Positions 54,816 through 64,000 of a stretch of 64,000 bases of DNA are shown in pieces; position 1 is the first letter of the stretch, and each line of letters starts with the position of its first letter. A program made the position numbers and the translations under genes. The notes beneath the pieces are model-generated. The model ran no database searches. It saw only the letters and a list, made by a program, of their open reading frames with translations, and was not told the DNA's origin. Source of the DNA: Burkholderia sp. Leaf177. Its GTDB lineage: Bacteria > Pseudomonadota > Gammaproteobacteria > Burkholderiales > Burkholderiaceae. The stretch is from contig NZ_LMPF01000012.1 of assembly GCF_001424345.1 (NCBI RefSeq), positions 249,662 through 313,661 on the forward strand, given 5' to 3'.

Positions 54816-55014
54816 CGGATGCAACTCCTCAAGGTGTGAAGGAAGGCGAACGATCGATGGCGAGCATCGTCGACAGCGAGTCGCAATTGCGCACTGCGCG
54901 CCGGCTACAAGCTGATCCAATCCACGATGCACCCATGCGCTTGGCATCGAATTTGCATTGGTTTCGTTCATGAATAACCTACTTACCGAAACCAAATGCA
55001 AGAGGAGTGCCAGA
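54816..55014. promoter_or_regulatory. Divergent control region, hydrolase operon and BMP transporter
   Basis: 199 bases between two divergent starts, both with good ribosome sites (GAGGAG on each side). It should carry both promoters and the TetR operator; I did not find a clear dyad by eye. Confidence 0.45.
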
Positions 55015-55992
55015 ATGTCGATAGCCCAGTTTAGAACCGTTGCCAAGGCCATGACGATCGCGGCCGCTTTGACTGGAATGGCGAACGCCGTCGCGGCCGA
55101 TCCATTGCGCGTCGGCGTGTTGATCCCGGGTTCGAAATCGGACAAGGGATGGATGGAATCCGGTTACGACGGGCTGACGGCCGCGCAGACGGAACTCGGT
55201 CCGAAACTCAAGACGCAGGTGATCGAGAACATCAACTATGCGGACATGGAGCAGGCGCTCACGAACCTCGCGTCGAAAAACCAGCTGGTGATCGGCGTAG
55301 GCGGGCAGACGCAGGCGGCGGTGCTGAAGATCGCGAAGCGTTTTCCCAAGACGAAGTTTGCGATCGTGGGCGGCAACAAAGGTCAGGACATGCCGCCCAA
55401 CGTCGCGGGCTATGACGTGAAGCAAGCGGAGATTGCGTATGTGGCGGGCGCAGCCGCCGCGATGTTGTCCAAAAACGGCGCGGTCAGCTATGTGGGCGGA
55501 ATGGAAATTCCGTCTATCGTGAATGCGGGAAAAGAGTTCGGCAACGGCGCGCGTTCAATCAATCCGAAGATCAAATATTTCGAGAGCTATACCGGTGACT
55601 TCGACAATGTATCGAAGGCAAAGGAGGCCACGCTCGCGGCAATATCGCAAGGCGCGGATGTTCATTACCACATCCTGAATCTCGGCTTGCGCGGCATGGA
55701 GCAGGCGGCGACCGAAAAACACACGCACATGATTGGCAGCTACACGGATCGATGCGGCACGGATGCGTTGTACGTGGCCTATTCGATCACAGGCGTTGGA
55801 TACCAGGTGCAATACGCGATCGATCAGATGGCGGCAGGCACCTGGCAGCCGGGCTACAAGCCATTTGGACTGGCGATGGGACCCAAGGCGTCCGGCATGG
55901 CGGTGTGTCATGCAACGCCCGAGATGAATGCGAAGATCAAGCAGATCGAGCAGGACATTGAAAGCGGCAAGATCAAAGTGTCGGAAGGGTGA
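55015..55992 (+). CDS. BMP-family ABC substrate-binding protein
   Basis: 325 residues from ATG 55015 (AGAGGAG upstream). The signal peptide ends near 'ANAVAADPLRV'; no lipobox Cys. BMP/PnrA fold: 'GVLIPGSKSDKGWMESGYDG', 'QAEIAYVAGAAAAMLSKNGAVSYVGG' region and 'GADVHYHILNLGLRGMEQAA'. Members bind purine nucleosides and related compounds; with the amidohydrolases next door, a ureide, pyrimidine or nucleoside-like ligand is plausible. Confidence 0.9.
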   Translation: MSIAQFRTVAKAMTIAAALTGMANAVAADPLRVGVLIPGSKSDKGWMESGYDGLTAAQTELGPKLKTQVIENINYADMEQALTNLASKNQLVIGVGGQTQAAVLKIAKRFPKTKFAIVGGNKGQDMPPNVAGYDVKQAEIAYVAGAAAAMLSKNGAVSYVGGMEIPSIVNAGKEFGNGARSINPKIKYFESYTGDFDNVSKAKEATLAAISQGADVHYHILNLGLRGMEQAATEKHTHMIGSYTDRCGTDALYVAYSITGVGYQVQYAIDQMAAGTWQPGYKPFGLAMGPKASGMAVCHATPEMNAKIKQIEQDIESGKIKVSEG

Positions 55993-55998
55993 CGGGCG

Positions 55999-57591
55999 AT
56001 GAACCTGACGCTCGATTCGTCGCCGGATGCACAGGTAAGGAACACCGCGCCGGGGACCCATGCGCCGGTGCTCGGCATGCACGGTATCGGCAAGCACTTT
56101 GGTGCGTTTCACGCCCTGACCGACGTATCGCTCGATCTGGTTGCAGGCGAAGTGCATTGCCTGCTCGGTGAGAACGGTGCCGGCAAGTCCACCTTGTGCA
56201 ACGTGATGTTCGGCGTTCATCAGCCGGATGCGGGCGGCATGCTGATCGATGGCGCGCCGTATCGGCCGCGCAGTCCACGCGACGCGCTCGCGCACGGCAT
56301 TGCGATGGTGCATCAGCATTTCAGTCTCGTCGATGACGTCACCGTCCTCGACAACTTGCTGCTCGGGCGTTCGCACGGCTGGCTGGATCGCGCGAGGCAA
56401 GCGCAGCGCGTGCGTGCGCTGGTGGAAGATCTCGGCCTGGCACTCGATCCTGACGCGCGGATTGCCGCGTTGTCGGTGGGCGAGCGGCAGCGTGTGGAGA
56501 TCGTCAAGTGTCTGATCCGCGAGCCGCGCCTGCTCGTGCTCGACGAACCCACCGCAGTCCTCCTGCCCGCCGAGATAGAGTCGTTGCTCGCCATGTGCGA
56601 GCGCGTCGCGGCACGCGGCTGCGCGGTGGTCCTCGTCACGCACAAGCTCGCTGAAATCCGCCGGATCGCAACCCGGGCCACCGTGCTGCAAAGCGGCCGC
56701 GTGGTCGCGCGCTCGAGCACGCCTTCAGCGGACGTCGACCGCCTCGTGCACGCGATGATTCATCGCGAATCGGCACCGGGCGCCGAGGCGCGCAAAGCGT
56801 CATCGCCGTCACCGTATGGCCGCCCTTTAAGCGACGAAGCCCTTCAAGTCGATGGCCTGACCGTTCGTAGCGCCGACGGCGTGACGCGCGTGGACAATTG
56901 CACGCTGGTGGTCAATCGCGGCGAGATAGTCGGCATTGCAGGCGTGGAAGGCAACGGCCAAAGCGAACTGGGCGCGGTGCTTGCCGGCATGATGAAAGCA
57001 TCGGCGGGACGGTTTTTTATCGATGGAACCGAAGGCACGTTTGCAACGCCTTCGCAACTCACGCGGCTTGGCGTGGGCATCGTCCCGGAAGACCGGCACG
57101 CGACCGGATGCGTTCCAGACATGAGCCTCACGGAAAACCTCTGTCTCAACCGGCTCGATGACTTCTCGCGCTGGGGCTTCACCCGTCACCGTGCGATGCG
57201 CGCGGCCGCAACCTCGCTGATGCAGCGCTTCGATGTCCGCGCCGCCAGCGCCGATGTTGCCTTTCGCGGACTCTCCGGCGGCAACCAGCAGAAGGCGGTG
57301 CTGGCACGCGAGCTCACGCTCGAAGGCCTCGTTTTCCTGATGGCGGCGCAGCCCACGCGCGGCCTGGATGTCGGTGCGGTCGCAGCCGTGTACGACCACA
57401 TTCGCGCGGCACGCGACCAGGGTGTCGGCGTGCTGCTCATCTCTTCCGAACTCGATGAACTGATGGCCGTCGCGGACCGCATCGTCGTGATGTATCGCGG
57501 AAAAATCATGGGGACGTGCGTGCCCGATCCCGCTCAACTCGATCTCCAGCGTGGCCGTATCGGCGCGTGGATGGCAGGACAAGACTCATGA
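55999..57591 (+). CDS. Double-domain ABC ATPase of the nucleoside-type importer
   Basis: 530 residues with two ABC domains. Domain 1 has Walker A 'GENGAGKST' and 'LSVGERQRVEIVKCL', then 'LLVLDEPTAVLLPAE'. Domain 2 has a degenerate P-loop 'GVEGNGQSEL', the signature 'LSGGNQQKAVLAREL' and 'FLMAAQPTRGLDVGA', where the Walker B Glu is replaced. This asymmetry is normal in the XylG/RbsA/YufO class. Confidence 0.93.
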   Translation: MNLTLDSSPDAQVRNTAPGTHAPVLGMHGIGKHFGAFHALTDVSLDLVAGEVHCLLGENGAGKSTLCNVMFGVHQPDAGGMLIDGAPYRPRSPRDALAHGIAMVHQHFSLVDDVTVLDNLLLGRSHGWLDRARQAQRVRALVEDLGLALDPDARIAALSVGERQRVEIVKCLIREPRLLVLDEPTAVLLPAEIESLLAMCERVAARGCAVVLVTHKLAEIRRIATRATVLQSGRVVARSSTPSADVDRLVHAMIHRESAPGAEARKASSPSPYGRPLSDEALQVDGLTVRSADGVTRVDNCTLVVNRGEIVGIAGVEGNGQSELGAVLAGMMKASAGRFFIDGTEGTFATPSQLTRLGVGIVPEDRHATGCVPDMSLTENLCLNRLDDFSRWGFTRHRAMRAAATSLMQRFDVRAASADVAFRGLSGGNQQKAVLARELTLEGLVFLMAAQPTRGLDVGAVAAVYDHIRAARDQGVGVLLISSELDELMAVADRIVVMYRGKIMGTCVPDPAQLDLQRGRIGAWMAGQDS

Positions 57592-58676
57592 ATACGCTCA
57601 CGGTTTCGCCACGTTCAACCTGGCTTCGATCGCAGCGCATGCGCACCGTTTGCGTGCTCGCCGGCGCGGCGCTGGTCGCGGTGATTGCGGCGCTGGTGCT
57701 GATTGCAAGCGTGGGCGTGCCGCTTGGCGACGCGCTCGCAGCTTTCGCCGATGGCGCCTGGGGCTCGGCCTATGCGGTTGGCGCGTCGATCAATCGCAGT
57801 CTTGCGTTTGCGCTCGTTGGCACAGGTTTCGTGCTTGCAAACCGCGCGCAACTTACCAATGTCGGCGGGGAAGGGCAGATCGCGATAGGCGGGATCACGG
57901 CCACGGCGGTCAGCCTCTCGGGCGGCGTTGCGCATCTTCCGTTCGGGCTCGCCTTCATCCTGCCGATGTTCGCCGCCGCGCTCGCGGGCGGTGTGTGGGG
58001 CGCAATTCCGGGTTTGCTCAAGGCGCGCGCGGGCACCAATGAAGTCATCAGCACGCTGCTGATGTCGTTTATCGCGGTCTGGTTTTTGTATTGGTGCGTG
58101 CAATCCGAAGCGCTGCTTCGCCAGCCGATGTCGAACGCTGCGACGCTGCCCGAATCACTCGAAATTTCCGATGCCACCAAGTTGCCGCAACTCGCAGCCG
58201 ACAGCGGCGCGGGTTTGCATATCGGCTTGCCGATAACGGTCGTGCTGGGCATCGCCGTCGCGATCTTGCTGCTGCGCACGCGCTTTGGGCTTTATTTGCG
58301 GGCCGTCGGTTTGAACGCGCTTGCCGCACGGCGCGCGGGGATGCCGATTACATCGACGATCGTGGGCGCGCTCGCGCTTGCTGGCGCGTTCGGCGGCCTT
58401 GCGGGAGCGCTGATGCTCCAGGGCGACCAGTATTCGCTGAAAGCGGGTTTTTCGTCGGGCTATGGCTTCGATGGCCTCGTCGTCGGGCTCCTCGCGCGCG
58501 GGTCGGTCACCGGCGTGTTCGCCGCGGCTTTGCTCTTTGGCTTCTTGCGCTCAGGCGGCATCAACATGGAAATGGTGGCGTCGGTGCCGTCCGCTCTCGT
58601 GCTCGTCGTGCAGGGCATCGTCATTGTCACGCTGGCAGGCGGGTCGTTGTGGCTCGACAAACAAGGAGCACGATAA
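57588..58676 (+). CDS. ABC transporter permease 1 (YufP-like)
   Basis: 362 residues from ATG 57588, overlapping the ATPase stop (ATGA). About nine membrane segments. The cytoplasmic loop 'LRAVGLNALAARRAGMP' is the permease-ATPase contact of this class. 'LANRAQLTNVGGEGQIAIGG' is characteristic of BMP-linked permeases. Confidence 0.92.
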   Translation: MNTLTVSPRSTWLRSQRMRTVCVLAGAALVAVIAALVLIASVGVPLGDALAAFADGAWGSAYAVGASINRSLAFALVGTGFVLANRAQLTNVGGEGQIAIGGITATAVSLSGGVAHLPFGLAFILPMFAAALAGGVWGAIPGLLKARAGTNEVISTLLMSFIAVWFLYWCVQSEALLRQPMSNAATLPESLEISDATKLPQLAADSGAGLHIGLPITVVLGIAVAILLLRTRFGLYLRAVGLNALAARRAGMPITSTIVGALALAGAFGGLAGALMLQGDQYSLKAGFSSGYGFDGLVVGLLARGSVTGVFAAALLFGFLRSGGINMEMVASVPSALVLVVQGIVIVTLAGGSLWLDKQGAR

Positions 58677-59593
58677 TGGATGCAGGCATTGCGGCGGTGT
58701 TCGCCGGGTCGGCCATTCGCTTTGCTGCGCCGCTCATGCTGGCTTCGACCGGAGAACTGGTCAGCGAGCGGGCGGGGGTCCTGAACATGAGCGTGGAAGG
58801 CATGATGCTTTCTGGCGCGTTTCTCGGCGCCGCAGGCGCATGGGCAACAGGCAACGCGGCGCTGGGACTCGCCATCGGCATGCTGGGCGTTTTGCCTATC
58901 GCGTTGCTCCAGGCTTTCCTCAGCATCACCTTGCGTGCGAACCAGATCGTGACGGGGATTGGTATCAACATTCTCGCGCTGGGCGCAACCACGCTTGCGT
59001 ATCGCGAGTTGTTCGGCGAGCGATCGAGCGTGGCGATCCCAGGACTTGCGCGTTGGTCACCTCCAGGCCTGAGCGCTATTCCGATGATAGGCGAACCCGT
59101 ATTTCATCAGGTCTGGCTCGTGTATGCAGGCTTCGCCGTCTTGCTGCTCACCTCAGTCGTGCTTCGGCGCACGGCGCTCGGCATCTCGCTTCATGCGGTC
59201 GGCGCGGCGCCCAAGGCAGTCGATCAATCCGGGCTCTCGGTGACACGCCTGCGTTACGGCGCGGTGCTGTTCTCAGGCTTGATGTCGGGTGCTGCGGGCT
59301 GTTTTATTTCTATCGGCGATATACATACGTTCACGGAAGGCATGACAAGCGGGTCCGGTTATCTCGCGATTGCAGCGATCATTTTCGGCAACTGGAAACT
59401 CGGCCGCACTGCTGGCGCGTGCCTTCTATTTGGTGCTGCGAGCGCGTTGCAATTCCAGTTGCCGCTGCTCGGCATTCATGTGCCGACTGCGCTGCTCATC
59501 ATGCTGCCCTATCTCCTTGCGCTGGTCGCCGTTGCAGGCTTGATCGGACGACAGACCGCGCCGCTTGCATTGACGCAACCGTTCAGGCGATGA
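58676..59593 (+). CDS. ABC transporter permease 2 (YufQ-like)
   Basis: 305 residues from ATG 58676 (TAATG overlap with permease 1). About eight membrane segments. 'LVSERAGVLNMSVEGMMLSGA' and 'LHAVGAAPKAVDQSGLSV' are the standard conserved loops. With the ATPase and permease 1 it forms the heterodimeric channel. Confidence 0.92.
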   Translation: MDAGIAAVFAGSAIRFAAPLMLASTGELVSERAGVLNMSVEGMMLSGAFLGAAGAWATGNAALGLAIGMLGVLPIALLQAFLSITLRANQIVTGIGINILALGATTLAYRELFGERSSVAIPGLARWSPPGLSAIPMIGEPVFHQVWLVYAGFAVLLLTSVVLRRTALGISLHAVGAAPKAVDQSGLSVTRLRYGAVLFSGLMSGAAGCFISIGDIHTFTEGMTSGSGYLAIAAIIFGNWKLGRTAGACLLFGAASALQFQLPLLGIHVPTALLIMLPYLLALVAVAGLIGRQTAPLALTQPFRR

Positions 59594-59658
59594 CGCGGAA
59601 AGGCTGCGATTAGAATAAGCCGACCGATTACTGCTGGCTCACCAGGTTTATTTTCGAC

Positions 59659-60393
59659 ATGACACGTGCTGCTCCAAGAACGACTTCCGGCACCCCGCCC
59701 GTTGCGGCCGTGACCAATGAAAAGGCGCCCGCAACCAGCCGGCAACGCCTTGCCGCAGCGACCCGCCAGCGCATCTTCAAGGTCGCCATTGCCGAGTTCT
59801 CGGATAAAGGTTTGAGCGGTGCGCGCGTGGAGACCATCGCCAGCCGCTCGAAGGTGAATATCCGCATGATCTATCACTATTTCGGCGGCAAGGAAGCGCT
59901 CTATCTGGAGGTGCTGGAGTTTGTGCTTTCGCGTTTACGCGAAGCCGAACTTGCACTTGAACTCGATGCGCAACGCGTGCCGCCGGTGGCCGGTATCGTG
60001 CAGCTTTACGACTTTATCGAAGGCCATTTTTCTGCGCACCCGGAATTGCTCAAGTTGCTGTCGTTCGAGAACCTGAACCGGGCGCGCTCCATGAAGCGCT
60101 CGAAGAGTATTCCGGAAATGGCATCGCCCGTGTTGGGTCTGATATCCACGTTGATCGCGCGCGGCGAAGCGGATGGATCGCTGCGAAAAGGCATGGATCC
60201 GTTGCATCTTTATGTCGGCCTCGTCAGTCTTTGCTCGTTTCACAAATCGAACGCTTACACGCTCTCGCGGATATTCAATGTCGATTTGCTGACCGATGAC
60301 TGGCAGCAAGATCACAAGCATCAAGCCCATGAAATGGTGCGTGCGTTTTTGGCGGGGACAGGGAAGGCCGCGAAAGTCAGCAAGCTGGCTTAA
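59659..60393 (+). CDS. TetR-family regulator (RutR-like)
   Basis: 244 residues. Helix-turn-helix '[45 protein letters not shown]' region (about 38-82), then an all-helical ligand domain. The long N-terminal tail (35 residues rich in Ala, Pro, Thr) resembles RutR-type regulators of pyrimidine catabolism. It follows the transporter genes by 65 bases and probably controls them. Confidence 0.88.
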   Translation: MTRAAPRTTSGTPPVAAVTNEKAPATSRQRLAAATRQRIFKVAIAEFSDKGLSGARVETIASRSKVNIRMIYHYFGGKEALYLEVLEFVLSRLREAELALELDAQRVPPVAGIVQLYDFIEGHFSAHPELLKLLSFENLNRARSMKRSKSIPEMASPVLGLISTLIARGEADGSLRKGMDPLHLYVGLVSLCSFHKSNAYTLSRIFNVDLLTDDWQQDHKHQAHEMVRAFLAGTGKAAKVSKLA

Positions 60394-60502
60394 GTTCAGC
60401 AGCAGAGATTCTTATGCATGTGCCGTAGGCGATCGGGTGCCGGACAATCGGAACTCTCCGGACTGCACCGAGCGTCCGGCGCGCTTTTATAAGGATCTTG
60501 CA

Positions 60503-61252
60503 ATGAAGATACTGACCGCGGTCAAACGCGTGGTGGACTACAACGTCAAGGTTCGCGTGAAGGCGGATCTATCGGGTGTCGAGACCGCGAACATCAAGAT
60601 GTCGATGAATCCGTTCGACGAAATCGCCGTCGAAGCCGCAACGCGGCTCAAGGAAAGCGGGCACGCCGCCGAAGTGGTGGCGGTCTCGTGCGGCACCGCG
60701 AAAAGTGAGGAAACGCTTCGCACCGCGCTTGCGATTGGCGCGGATCGCGGCGTGCTCGTGCAGACGGATGCGGACCTTCAACCGCTTGCGGTAGCGAAGT
60801 TGCTGCATGCAATCGTTGCGCAAGAGCAGCCGCAACTCGTGATCCTGGGCAAGCAGGCCATCGACGACGACTCGAATCAGACCGGACAAATGCTGGCCGG
60901 CTTGCTCGGCTGGCCGCAGGCTACGTTCGCAAGTCGTATCGAAGTGGCGGATGGGATGGCGACCGTCACGCGCGAGGTCGATGACGGCCTTGAAACCATT
61001 ACGCTCGAACTTCCGGCCATTATTACGGCCGACTTGCGCCTCAACGAGCCGCGTTATGTCACGCTGCCAAGCATCATGAAGGCAAAGAAAAAGCCCATCG
61101 ATATAACGAACCCCGAAGCGCTCGGAGTCGATGTCGCACCTCGGCTGGAAATCATTCAGGTTACCGAACCAACCGTGCGTCCCGCGGGTGTGAGGGTCGC
61201 GAATGTCGCCGCGCTTATCGATAAACTTAAAAACGAAGCCAAGGTGATCTGA
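60503..61252 (+). CDS. etfB: Electron transfer flavoprotein beta subunit
   Basis: 249 residues from ATG 60503 (AAGGA upstream). '[20 protein letters not shown]' is the family start, '[11 protein letters not shown]' follows and '[27 protein letters not shown]' is the EtfB signature (about 110-136). It forms the heterodimer with EtfA, binds AMP and passes electrons from acyl-CoA and other dehydrogenases to ETF-quinone oxidoreductase. Confidence 0.95.
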   Translation: MKILTAVKRVVDYNVKVRVKADLSGVETANIKMSMNPFDEIAVEAATRLKESGHAAEVVAVSCGTAKSEETLRTALAIGADRGVLVQTDADLQPLAVAKLLHAIVAQEQPQLVILGKQAIDDDSNQTGQMLAGLLGWPQATFASRIEVADGMATVTREVDDGLETITLELPAIITADLRLNEPRYVTLPSIMKAKKKPIDITNPEALGVDVAPRLEIIQVTEPTVRPAGVRVANVAALIDKLKNEAKVI

Positions 61253-61253
61253 C

Positions 61254-62189
61254 ATGCGCACGCTCGTAATAGCGGAACACGACGACGGGAAATTGAAAAA
61301 CCCGACGCTCAACACAATCTCGGCGGCGTCGGAAATAGGCGGAGAAATCGACGTACTGGTCGCGGGTCACAATGTCAGTCAGGTGGCTGGTGCCGCGAGC
61401 CGATTAAATGGCGTCAGCAAGGTGCATCTGGCAGATGCGCCGCATTTCGCGGGCAACCTTGCGGAGAACGTGGCGGCTCAAGTGTTCTCGATCGCGAACA
61501 CAAACGCGTATAGCCATATCCTGTTCGCGGCGACATCGGCAGGGAAAAACGTTGCGCCGCGTATCGCGGCAAGGCTGGATACGGCGCAGATATCCGATGT
61601 GATCGAGATTGTTTCCGCCGATACCTTCCGTCGTCCAATTTACGCAGGCAACGCGATAGCAACCGTACGATCGCGCGATGCAATCAAGGTCCTGACAATA
61701 CGAACGACCGCATTCGGCGCCTGCAACATCAAGATGGAGGCCGCGCCGACCGAAATTCCAGACGCAGTGCCTGACAGCGGCTTGTCGCGTTTCATCGGAG
61801 GCGAGGTGGCAACGAGCGATCGTCCGGATCTGACGGGCGCGAAGGTCGTGGTGTCCGGCGGACGCGGACTCGGCAGCGCGGATAATTTCGCGATTCTCAA
61901 TCCGCTCGCGGTGAAGCTTGGCGCGGCGCTCGGCGCATCGCGTGCAGCGGTGGATTCCGGCTTTGCGCCAAACGACTGGCAGGTCGGGCAAACGGGCAAG
62001 GTGGTCGCGCCGGAACTTTACATTGCCGTGGGTATCTCGGGCGCGATCCAGCATCTCGCGGGCATGAAAGACTCGAAGGTGATCGTGGCCATCAACAAGG
62101 ACGCCGATGCACCCATCTTCAGCATCGCTGATTACGGTTTGGTAGGCGATCTCTTCGATGTCGTGCCGGCGTTGTCCCGGGGGTTGTAA
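61254..62189 (+). CDS. etfA: Electron transfer flavoprotein alpha subunit
   Basis: 311 residues. The C-terminal FAD domain carries '[14 protein letters not shown]', '[28 protein letters not shown]' (in part) and '[31 protein letters not shown]' (in part). It starts two bases after etfB. A strong terminator follows. No ETF-quinone oxidoreductase or acyl-CoA dehydrogenase is in the window. Confidence 0.95.
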   Translation: MRTLVIAEHDDGKLKNPTLNTISAASEIGGEIDVLVAGHNVSQVAGAASRLNGVSKVHLADAPHFAGNLAENVAAQVFSIANTNAYSHILFAATSAGKNVAPRIAARLDTAQISDVIEIVSADTFRRPIYAGNAIATVRSRDAIKVLTIRTTAFGACNIKMEAAPTEIPDAVPDSGLSRFIGGEVATSDRPDLTGAKVVVSGGRGLGSADNFAILNPLAVKLGAALGASRAAVDSGFAPNDWQVGQTGKVVAPELYIAVGISGAIQHLAGMKDSKVIVAINKDADAPIFSIADYGLVGDLFDVVPALSRGL

Positions 62190-62200
62190 AGAGGCAAAAA

Positions 62201-62225
62201 AACCGGATGTCAGCATCCGGTTTTT
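62201..62225. terminator. Bidirectional terminator between etfA and the FAD oxidoreductase
   Basis: AACCGGATG (62201-62209) pairs with CATCCGGTT (62214-62222) across a TCAG loop, with an A-run before and a T-run after. It serves the etfBA operon and the convergent gene ending at 62249. Confidence 0.88.
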
Positions 62226-62248
62226 ATCCTGCGTATCGCAAAACCACA

Positions 62249-63436
62249 TCAGGACACGGCGCCCGACCCATATTTCCCGACCAGCAGCGCACCGCTCGCG
62301 AAGCGTTCCAACGCATAAGGCGCGAGGGAAACATCGGTCGGAAGACACAGCGCATGCTGCGCCAGAATCTTGCCGATACCCGGAGACAACTTGAACCCGT
62401 GTCCGGAAAATCCAAATCCCACAACGAGCCCTTCAATATCGGCAACCGGTCCGAGAACGGGATTCCAGTCGGGCGTGACGTCGTACACGCCCGTCCACGA
62501 CGACGCCAGCCCGGCCGCTTCATACGCAGGGAAACGCTCGGCAACCTGCTCGCCCACTTCACCCACGTAGTCGAGGGAGATATCGCCTTGTTCCGTCTCG
62601 GGCGAGCTTAACGTTTCACCGACCACACCTTCGGAAACCAGCATCTGCTTGCCGCCATAACTGCGGTAATACAGCATGCCCGGTGATCCGAGATCCTTGA
62701 AGGCGGGCATCGTGAACGTGTAGGGCGCTTCGTTGCATTCGAGCGCGAGCACCGTATGACGCTCCGGTTTCACCGGCAACGTCACGCCCGTCCAGCTTTC
62801 CAGTTCCGGCGTCCAGATGTTCTGCGTGCTGATCAAGGTGCCGCAAGAAAAATCGCCTGCGCCGGTGGTGACGCCCACGACCCGGCGACCCTCGCGCAGC
62901 AGACCGGTAACGTTCACGCCTTCCTTGACCGTCACGCCGCGTCGCCGCGCGGAGCGCGCAAAGGCGGTCGCGACAAGGTATGCATCGGCGAAACCGGCTT
63001 CCGGCTCGTAGCCGATCAGCGCGGCGTCATCGAATTGCGCGATCGGCATCAACTCACGGGCCTCTTCCCGCGACGGCATGCGCACTTCAATACCCATCTC
63101 GCGCTGCGCCTCAAGCGATGAACGCAGCGCATCGAGCTTGTCGCCCTCGGGCGAGACGATCATGTAGCCGCTTTTGACGAGGCCGCACGACGCTTCCTCG
63201 TCGCCGACGTACTCCGCGAAATTATTGAACGCCCACCACGACGAACGCGCGAGTTCCACGTTCTGCCGCACCGAATAATGCGTGCGCAGCAAGCCGGACG
63301 ATTGCGAAGTCGTGCCGGCGCCGATCAGGCCGCGATCGATGACAAGCACGCTGCCCGCGCCAAGCGCGGCGAGATGATGCGCGACCGAGGTGCCGATCAC
63401 GCCAGCGCCGATCACGATGAAGTCGTAGTGGTTCAT
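62249..63436 (-). CDS. DAO-type FAD-dependent oxidoreductase (sarcosine oxidase beta-like)
   Basis: 395 residues. The FAD motif 'YDFIVIGAGVIGTSVAHHLAALG' (residues 4-26) and the loop 'TTSQSSGLLRTHYS' suit the DadA/SoxB/glycine-oxidase group. 'VYDVTPDWNPVLGPVADIEGLVVGFGFSGHGFKLSPGIGK' (in part) near the C-terminus is the typical second FAD contact. The substrate is a secondary or D-amine, not specified. It is divergent from the LysR gene at 63609. Confidence 0.9.
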   Translation of the reverse strand: MNHYDFIVIGAGVIGTSVAHHLAALGAGSVLVIDRGLIGAGTTSQSSGLLRTHYSVRQNVELARSSWWAFNNFAEYVGDEEASCGLVKSGYMIVSPEGDKLDALRSSLEAQREMGIEVRMPSREEARELMPIAQFDDAALIGYEPEAGFADAYLVATAFARSARRRGVTVKEGVNVTGLLREGRRVVGVTTGAGDFSCGTLISTQNIWTPELESWTGVTLPVKPERHTVLALECNEAPYTFTMPAFKDLGSPGMLYYRSYGGKQMLVSEGVVGETLSSPETEQGDISLDYVGEVGEQVAERFPAYEAAGLASSWTGVYDVTPDWNPVLGPVADIEGLVVGFGFSGHGFKLSPGIGKILAQHALCLPTDVSLAPYALERFASGALLVGKYGSGAVS

Positions 63437-63608
63437 GAGTAACCATGCAAAAAGGGACGTGCGTGGATGTTACGAACCAACGCGAGCGCGCAATTTTGTA
63501 TAAGTTAAATTAATGCTGCGCGGTGTGTTTGCTGTTATCGGATGCAATAAGACATGCGCCGGGCACGCTTCGCGACGCAGCAATTTTGCAACGAGCCAAA
63601 AAATCATC

Positions 63609-64000
63609 ATGCCGATACGACGAACCCAATTGCCAATCGATTTGCGTGCGCTGCAGGCGTTCGTTGCCGTATGCAACCTCGGGTCGATGACGGCGGCGGC
63701 CAAACAGCTCGGCGTGAGCCAGAGCGCGGTGAGCCAGGCCGTGGCGGCGCTCGAGCGGGAGCAGGGCGCAAGCCTCTTTGATCGCGACAGCCGCCCGCCC
63801 CGTCCAAACGTCGCCGGCCGAACCTTGCTTGAACTGGCCGGCCCGTTGCTCGACCACGCGCAGCGCGTTGCCACCAGTTTCAGCGACACCACCGATGGCG
63901 CCCAGTTGCCCGTCCGGCTGGGTTGCGTCGATTCGTTCGCCGCGACCGTGGGCGCCGAACTGATCCGGGGATTGTCGGGCTCCGCGCGGCAGATTGCGTT
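63609..64000 (+). CDS. LysR-family regulator, cut by the window end
   Basis: First 130 residues of a LysR protein, open to the edge. The helix-turn-helix is 'LRALQAFVAVCNLGSMTAAAKQLGVSQSAVSQAVAALE' (in part, about 12-49), and 'LFDRDSRPPRPNVAGRTLLE' is the usual continuation. It is divergent from the DAO-type gene 172 bases away, which is the probable target. Confidence 0.85.
   Translation, partial: MPIRRTQLPIDLRALQAFVAVCNLGSMTAAAKQLGVSQSAVSQAVAALEREQGASLFDRDSRPPRPNVAGRTLLELAGPLLDHAQRVATSFSDTTDGAQLPVRLGCVDSFAATVGAELIRGLSGSARQIA

Overview
The window is high-GC DNA with proteobacterial gene content (IclR, LysR, TetR and MmyB-type regulators, ETF, BMP-type and polar amino-acid ABC systems, gluconate-dehydrogenase-like operon) of the kind found in Burkholderiaceae, for example Caballeronia or Paraburkholderia. 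This assignment is inference from gene content and style. The window carries a complete replication and partition core: parA-parB, four parS-like palindromes, an iteron-rich origin and a Rep initiator. It therefore most likely comes from a secondary chromosome or megaplasmid, not the primary chromosome. I saw no rRNA, tRNA, CRISPR array or intact insertion sequence.

Region 1 (1-11.3 kb) is a signalling island. After a PNPOx-like stress protein and a metallo-beta-lactamase-fold hydrolase come a single-domain response regulator, a 1262-residue CheB-CheR-PAS-histidine-kinase-receiver hybrid and, convergent to it, a five-gene stressosome operon (rsbR-rsbS-rsbT, an ATPase-PP2C fusion, and a hybrid kinase with an RsbT-like N-terminus). 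No sigma-B gene is present, so the stressosome probably feeds two-component signalling. rsbT seems to lack a canonical start codon.

Region 2 (11.5-18.4 kb) holds a LysR/phytanoyl-CoA-dioxygenase divergent pair, a winged-helix protein, a LOV/PAS-GGDEF-EAL protein broken by a one-base insertion, an O-methyltransferase and a LuxR-type regulator. Region 3 (18.7-23.0 kb) is a curli operon (csgE, csgF, csgG, a CsgB-like nucleator and a very long curlin), closed by a strong terminator and flanked by the divergent LuxR gene.

Region 4 (23-44 kb) is metabolic: arylsulfatase, hydrolases, MFS transporters, oxidoreductases with divergent regulators, an IclR-polar amino-acid ABC transporter-formimidoylglutamase operon, a three-subunit membrane-type FAD dehydrogenase (small subunit, GMC flavoprotein, triheme cytochrome c), and a LysR/MFS/PdxA2 group. 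A 13-bp tandem repeat lies in the MFS leader.

Region 5 (44.3-50.3 kb) is the replicon core. It contains a 33-copy array of 8-bp units, four copies of a 17-bp palindrome beside parB, the parAB operon, at least 12 iterons around an AT-rich stretch, and the Rep gene, whose promoter abuts the last iteron. Region 6 (50.4-64 kb) has a cysteine-hydrolase/amidase/gamma-glutamyltransferase-like operon divergent from a BMP-type nucleoside-like ABC transporter with a TetR regulator, then etfBA, a DAO-type flavoprotein, and a LysR gene cut by the window edge.
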